Shown in pieces: positions 60,390-64,000 of a stretch of 64,000 nt of DNA. The notes under the pieces were generated by a model, which was not told the DNA's origin, made no database searches, and saw only the letters and a program-made list of their open reading frames with translations. The position numbers and the translations under genes are program-made. Positions within the stretch are counted from its first letter, which is position 1. Each line of letters begins with the position of its first letter. Origin of the DNA: Arthrobacter sp. Leaf137 (GTDB lineage: Bacteria; Actinomycetota; Actinomycetes; Actinomycetales; Micrococcaceae); assembly GCF_001423525.1 (NCBI RefSeq), contig NZ_LMOI01000022.1, positions 1-64,000 on the forward strand. Reading direction: 5' to 3'.

Positions 60390-61904
60390 ATGACTGCCAT
60401 AACCACCGAAACCACCGTCATCAACCACTTCATCAACGGCGCTGAAACCGCCGGCGAGGGGGACCGCACCACCCCGGTCTACAACCCGGCCACCGGCCAG
60501 GTCTCCGCTGAGCTGCGCCTGGCCAACCGCGCCGACCTGGACGCCACCGTCGCGGCCGCACGCGCCGCTGCCGATACCTGGGGCGATATTTCCCTGGCCA
60601 AGCGCACCGCTGTTCTGTTCAAGTTTCGTGAACTCGTCGCCGCCCATGTGGACGACCTTGCCGAGCTGATCACCGCCGAGCACGGCAAGGTCCTCTCCGA
60701 CGCCAAGGGCGAAATCGGCCGCGGCCTTGAGGTTATCGAATACGCCTGCGGCGTCCCCACCCTCCTCAAGGGCGACTACTCCGACCAGGTCTCCACCGGC
60801 ATCGATGTGTTCTCCTTCCGCGAACCCCTCGGCGTGGTGGCCGGCATTACTCCGTTCAACTTCCCCGTCATGGTGCCGCTGTGGATGGCGCCGATGGCCA
60901 TCGCCACCGGCAACGCGTTCATCCTCAAGCCCTCCGAACGCGACCCCTCCGCCTCCTTGCTGCTCGCCAAACTCTGGAAGGAAGCCGGCCTCCCGGACGG
61001 TGTGTTCCAGGTCCTGCACGGTGACAAGGAAACCGTGGACGGGCTGCTGACCCACCCGGACGTGGACGGCATCAGCTTTGTTGGTTCGACCCCGATCGCC
61101 CAGTATGTCCACGAAACCGCCACCAAGCACGGCAAGCGCGTCCAGGCCCTGGGCGGGGCGAAGAACCACGCCATCATCCTGCCCGACGCCGACCTCGACA
61201 ACGCCGCCGACCACCTGGCCGCCGCCGCCTTCGGTTCCGCCGGCGAACGCTGCATGGCCATCTCCGTTGCCGTGGCCGTAGGGGAGGCTGCCGATGCCCT
61301 CGTCGCCAAGGTCCAGGAACGTGCCGAAGCCGTCAAGGTCAACAACGGCACCGAACCCGACGCCGAAATGGGCCCGGTCATCACGCCCGCCTCCAAGGAA
61401 CGCATCCTGCGGATTGTCACCGAAGCCGAAACCGCCGGCGCCGCCATGGTGGTTGACGGCCGCGACCTCGTGGTCCCCGGCCACGAAGACGGCTTCTGGG
61501 TTGGCCCCACCGTCCTGGACCACGTCAAGACCGAAATGACCGCCTACCAGGAGGAAATCTTCGGCCCCGTCCTCGTCGTGGTCCGCGTCGACACCCTCGA
61601 AGACGGCATTCAGCTCATCAACGCCAACCCCTACGGCAACGGCACCGCCATCTTCACTTCCTCCGGCGCCGCCGCCCGCAAGTTCCAGCGCTCCGTCACC
61701 GTGGGCATGATCGGCATCAACGTGCCGCTGCCCGTGCCGGTGGCCTACCACTCCTTCGGCGGCTGGAAGGCTTCCCTCTTCGGCGACAAGCACATCTACG
61801 GCCCCGAAGGCGTATCCTTCTACACCCGCGGCAAGGTCATCACCTCCCGCTGGCCCGAAACCCACCACGCCTCCGGCGCCTCCTACAACTTCCCCTCCAA
61901 CTGA
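60390..61904 (+). CDS. mmsA: Methylmalonate/malonate-semialdehyde dehydrogenase (CoA-acylating)
   Basis: A 504-residue aldehyde dehydrogenase that makes acetyl-CoA or propionyl-CoA from the semialdehydes of inositol and valine breakdown. NAD site ITPFNFPVMVPLWMAPMAIA and KPSERDPSAS; QALGGAKNHAIILPDAD; catalytic Cys in SAGERCMAISVAV; PYGNGTAIFTSSG. The last residues WPETHHASGASYNFPSN are typical of MmsA. The ATG at 60390 follows CAAGGAAGAG. It corresponds to IolA within the operon. Confidence 0.96.
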   Translation: MTAITTETTVINHFINGAETAGEGDRTTPVYNPATGQVSAELRLANRADLDATVAAARAAADTWGDISLAKRTAVLFKFRELVAAHVDDLAELITAEHGKVLSDAKGEIGRGLEVIEYACGVPTLLKGDYSDQVSTGIDVFSFREPLGVVAGITPFNFPVMVPLWMAPMAIATGNAFILKPSERDPSASLLLAKLWKEAGLPDGVFQVLHGDKETVDGLLTHPDVDGISFVGSTPIAQYVHETATKHGKRVQALGGAKNHAIILPDADLDNAADHLAAAAFGSAGERCMAISVAVAVGEAADALVAKVQERAEAVKVNNGTEPDAEMGPVITPASKERILRIVTEAETAGAAMVVDGRDLVVPGHEDGFWVGPTVLDHVKTEMTAYQEEIFGPVLVVVRVDTLEDGIQLINANPYGNGTAIFTSSGAAARKFQRSVTVGMIGINVPLPVPVAYHSFGGWKASLFGDKHIYGPEGVSFYTRGKVITSRWPETHHASGASYNFPSN

Positions 61905-61927
61905 CACCAGAGAGAGACAACGCTGTC

Positions 61928-62839
61928 ATGACTGAGAACAAGCTGATCATCGGCACCGCTCCTGATTCCTGGGGAGTCTGGTTTGCGGACGATCCCCAGC
62001 AGACCCCGTGGGAGCGCTTCCTCGACGAGGTGGCCGAGTCCGGCTACAAGTGGATCGAACTGGGCCCCTACGGCTACCTGCCCAACGATCCCGCCCGCCT
62101 GGCGGAGGAACTCAAGCAGCGCGACCTTAAGGTCACCGCCGGCACGGTGTTCACGGCCTTCCACCGCGGCCTTGACCAGTGGGAGACCGCCTGGGAACCG
62201 GCCCGCAAGGTGGCCGAACTCACCGCCGCAATGGGTGGCGAGCACATCGTGGTCATTCCGGCCATGTGGCGGGACGACGTCACCGGCGAAGCCGTGGAAA
62301 GCGGCCAGCTCACAGAGAAGGCCTGGAGCGACTTGTTCGCAGGGCACAACCGGCTGGGCAAGACCCTGTTGGAGGACTTCGGCCTGCAGCAGCAGTTCCA
62401 CTCGCACGCAGACTCGCACGTGGGCGCACAAGCGGACATCGAAACCTTGCTCGCCGCAACGGATTCGAAGTACCTGAACCTGTGCCTGGACACCGGCCAC
62501 GCCGAATACTGCGGTGCTTCCAGCTTGGAACTGATCAAGAACTACCCGGACCGCATCGGCTACCTGCACCTGAAGCAGATCAACCCGGACATCCTCAAGA
62601 AGGTCAACGAGGAAAACATGACCTGGGCCGCAGCCAACCTCGCCGGCGTGATGACCGAGCCGCCGAACGGGCTGCCCGACCTGCGCGCCGTCATCGAAGC
62701 AGTGGAGGCACTGAACCGCCCCATCTTCGGGATCGTGGAGCAGGACATGTACCCGGTGGCCTTCGACGTCCCCATGCCGATCGCCAAGCGCACCCGTAAC
62801 TACCTGCTGTCCTGCGGTTCCCGCACCGCCGTCAGCTGA
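61928..62839 (+). CDS. iolE: myo-Inosose-2 dehydratase
   Basis: A 303-residue TIM-barrel metalloenzyme that dehydrates 2-keto-myo-inositol. NKLIIGTAPDSWGVWFADDP at the start, EVAESGYKWIELGPYGYLP, HSHADSHVGAQADIETLL and LCLDTGHAEYCGASSLELI, and GIVEQDMYPVAFDVPM at the end give the metal ligands of the family. It sits between mmsA and iolG, 23 and 45 nt away, in the same direction. Confidence 0.95.
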   Translation: MTENKLIIGTAPDSWGVWFADDPQQTPWERFLDEVAESGYKWIELGPYGYLPNDPARLAEELKQRDLKVTAGTVFTAFHRGLDQWETAWEPARKVAELTAAMGGEHIVVIPAMWRDDVTGEAVESGQLTEKAWSDLFAGHNRLGKTLLEDFGLQQQFHSHADSHVGAQADIETLLAATDSKYLNLCLDTGHAEYCGASSLELIKNYPDRIGYLHLKQINPDILKKVNEENMTWAAANLAGVMTEPPNGLPDLRAVIEAVEALNRPIFGIVEQDMYPVAFDVPMPIAKRTRNYLLSCGSRTAVS

Positions 62840-62884
62840 CGGACCAGCACAGCCCACTCCCTCCAGATCCCAAAGGACAGAACA

Positions 62885-63898
62885 ATGACTGAAACCCTCC
62901 GCGTCGCCGTCATCGGTGCCGGGCGCATGGGCGCCGACCACATCCAGCGGCTCCACCAGCGAATCCACGGCGCCGAAGTGGCCGCCGTCGTCGACGTTGA
63001 CCTCGCCCGTGCCGAGGCCGCCATCGAAGGCATCCCGGGCGCTGTGGCCCTCGCTGACGCCGAGGAAGCGCTCAACAACGGCGACGTCAACGCCGTCCTC
63101 ATCGCCACCCCCGGCTTCCTGCACGAGGACATCCTTTTCAAGGCCATCGCCAAGGACATCCCCATCCTCTGCGAAAAGCCGCTGACCCCGGATGCAGAGT
63201 CCTCGCTGAAAATCGTCGAGGCTGAGGTGGCCTTGGGCCGCAAGCGCATCCAGGTGGGCTTCATGCGCCGCTTCGACGCCGAGTACGCCGCCCTTGGCTC
63301 CATCATCCGGAACCAGGAACTCGGCGAACTGCTCATGCTCCACCATCAGCACCGCAACCCCACCACCCCGGCAGGCTTCACCAACGAGATGCTGATCAAT
63401 GACTCCGTGGTCCACGAGTTTGACGCCATCCGGTTCTTCACCGGCGAGGAAATCACCTCTATCCAGGTCCGCCTCGGCAAGGCCACGAAGAACGCCCCGG
63501 CCGGCCAGCACGACCCCCAGCACGTCCTGATCGAAACGGAGTCCGGTGTCCTGGCCGACGTCGAAATCTACGTCAACGCAAAGTACGGCTACGAAGTGGC
63601 TACCCAGGCGTCCTTCGAGGAGGGCGTCGTCAGCATCGGCGGTGACAAGGGCCCCTACACCCGCAGCGCCGGCCGCTGGGGCGGCAACGTCACGCCCGGG
63701 TTCGAGGAGCGCTTCGGTGCGGCGTACGACGTCGAAATCCAGTCTTGGGTGGACGCGGCACTTAGGGGCGAAATCGGCGGCCCCTCCGCCTGGGACGGGT
63801 ACGCCACCGCAGCGTGCTGCGAAGCCGGCGTCGAAGCGCAGAAGAACGGCGAGAAGGTGGCAGTGAAGCTGGCCGCCAAGCCGGACCTCTACAGCTAG
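62885..63898 (+). CDS. iolG: Inositol 2-dehydrogenase-like oxidoreductase
   Basis: A 337-residue Gfo/Idh/MocA oxidoreductase. Rossmann N-terminus TLRVAVIGAGRMGADHIQRL; Lys in ILCEKPLTPDAE (active site Lys); IQVGFMRRFDAEYAALG; NDSVVHEFDAIRFFTGEEI with the catalytic Asp and His region. It would oxidise myo-inositol (or a stereo-isomer) to the ketone used by IolE. The ATG at 62885 has AAAGGACAG. The place in the operon makes IolG the best call; other inositol dehydrogenases are possible. Confidence 0.93.
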   Translation: MTETLRVAVIGAGRMGADHIQRLHQRIHGAEVAAVVDVDLARAEAAIEGIPGAVALADAEEALNNGDVNAVLIATPGFLHEDILFKAIAKDIPILCEKPLTPDAESSLKIVEAEVALGRKRIQVGFMRRFDAEYAALGSIIRNQELGELLMLHHQHRNPTTPAGFTNEMLINDSVVHEFDAIRFFTGEEITSIQVRLGKATKNAPAGQHDPQHVLIETESGVLADVEIYVNAKYGYEVATQASFEEGVVSIGGDKGPYTRSAGRWGGNVTPGFEERFGAAYDVEIQSWVDAALRGEIGGPSAWDGYATAACCEAGVEAQKNGEKVAVKLAAKPDLYS

Positions 63899-63940
63899 TT
63901 CCACCTTTCCGGCCTTCCTGATCCACAATGGAGTGTTTAC

Positions 63941-64000
63941 GTGAAAATCGCACTTGACCCCACCCCGTACCACCACTCGCACAGCCTCCTGGAGTTTCCG
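63941..64000 (+). CDS. Partial gene, probable sugar-phosphate isomerase/epimerase of the iol operon
   Basis: A start at GTG 63941 after GGAG gives VKIALDPTPYHHSHSLLEFP before the window ends. The beginning is typical of TIM-barrel isomerase/epimerase proteins (IolH/IolE-like) and fits the operon, but only 20 codons are visible. Confidence 0.6.
   Translation, partial: MKIALDPTPYHHSHSLLEFP

Noticed and set aside
57929..60472. 847-codon open frame antisense to iolD and its neighbours
   Set aside because: It runs opposite a well-recognised gene set with clear motifs. Its product is Gly/Val/Asp-rich without domains, the usual mirror of GC-rich codon bias.
61883..63982. 699-codon open frame antisense to iolE and iolG
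   Set aside because: Spans two genes and the gap between them on the other strand; no domain seen, explained by third-position GC.

Overview
This is a GC-rich actinobacterial chromosome segment, most likely from Arthrobacter, Pseudarthrobacter or a close Micrococcaceae relative. The clues are the high-GC codon use, GTG and TTG starts, CIRCE-controlled groEL, paired DUF3263/LytR_C genes, a bacterial XPB helicase operon, tandem FemAB-type genes (fitting the interpeptide-bridged peptidoglycan of these bacteria) and a Corynebacterium-like iol gene order. It looks like ordinary core and metabolic chromosome. I see no CRISPR array, prophage, insertion sequence or rRNA. One tRNA, tRNA-Arg(CCT), is present.

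Layout. 1-7 kb: the 3' part of a broken sdaA, a TspO homologue, two FemAB-type ligases, a ThrE-type exporter, a siderophore-interacting protein with an IdeR/DtxR box, and ung. 7-15 kb: DUF3263, LytR_C, a cold-shock protein, an orphan amino-acid-binding lipoprotein, groEL behind two CIRCE elements, an orphan sugar-binding lipoprotein with two LacI-type operators, and an RNase HI fused to an NTF2-like domain. 15-21 kb: a WXG100 protein, a PhoPR-like two-component system, a NodB deacetylase, a phosphotransferase, DUF427 and FHA proteins. 21-29 kb: the XPB helicase operon, a Csp-DUF3027 pair, serC and a DtxR/IdeR regulator. 29-33 kb: three exported cell-wall hydrolases, two of them behind c-di-AMP (ydaO-type) riboswitches. 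33-40 kb: an HNH nuclease, molybdenum cofactor genes (mobA, DUF6457, moeA, fdhD) and a GH38 mannosidase with its own promoter and operator. 40-48 kb: a regulator/membrane-protein pair, an ABC-F ATPase behind a 56-codon leader ORF with terminator-like hairpins, an ABC exporter, NUDIX, DUF6314, tRNA-Arg and DUF998. 48-55 kb: an inositol-monophosphatase-family enzyme, pcrA, a lipoprotein and sucCD. 55-64 kb: an ArsR/SRPBCC pair, a tautomerase and the myo-inositol catabolic operon (iolC, a Cgl0159-family gene, iolD, mmsA, iolE, iolG and a truncated epimerase-like gene).

How it fits together. Several regulatory circuits can be read from the DNA. Iron (DtxR) can be linked to the SIP gene. c-di-AMP is linked to cell-wall hydrolases. 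HrcA acts on groEL. A shared 17-bp motif links the tautomerase to the iol operon. Leader-peptide attenuation is likely for the ABC-F gene. The most promising under-described elements are the ABC-F leader, the XRE-like/7-TM pair with its 25-bp-spaced direct repeat, the RNase HI-NTF2 fusion, and the XPB operon with its large partner and small membrane protein.
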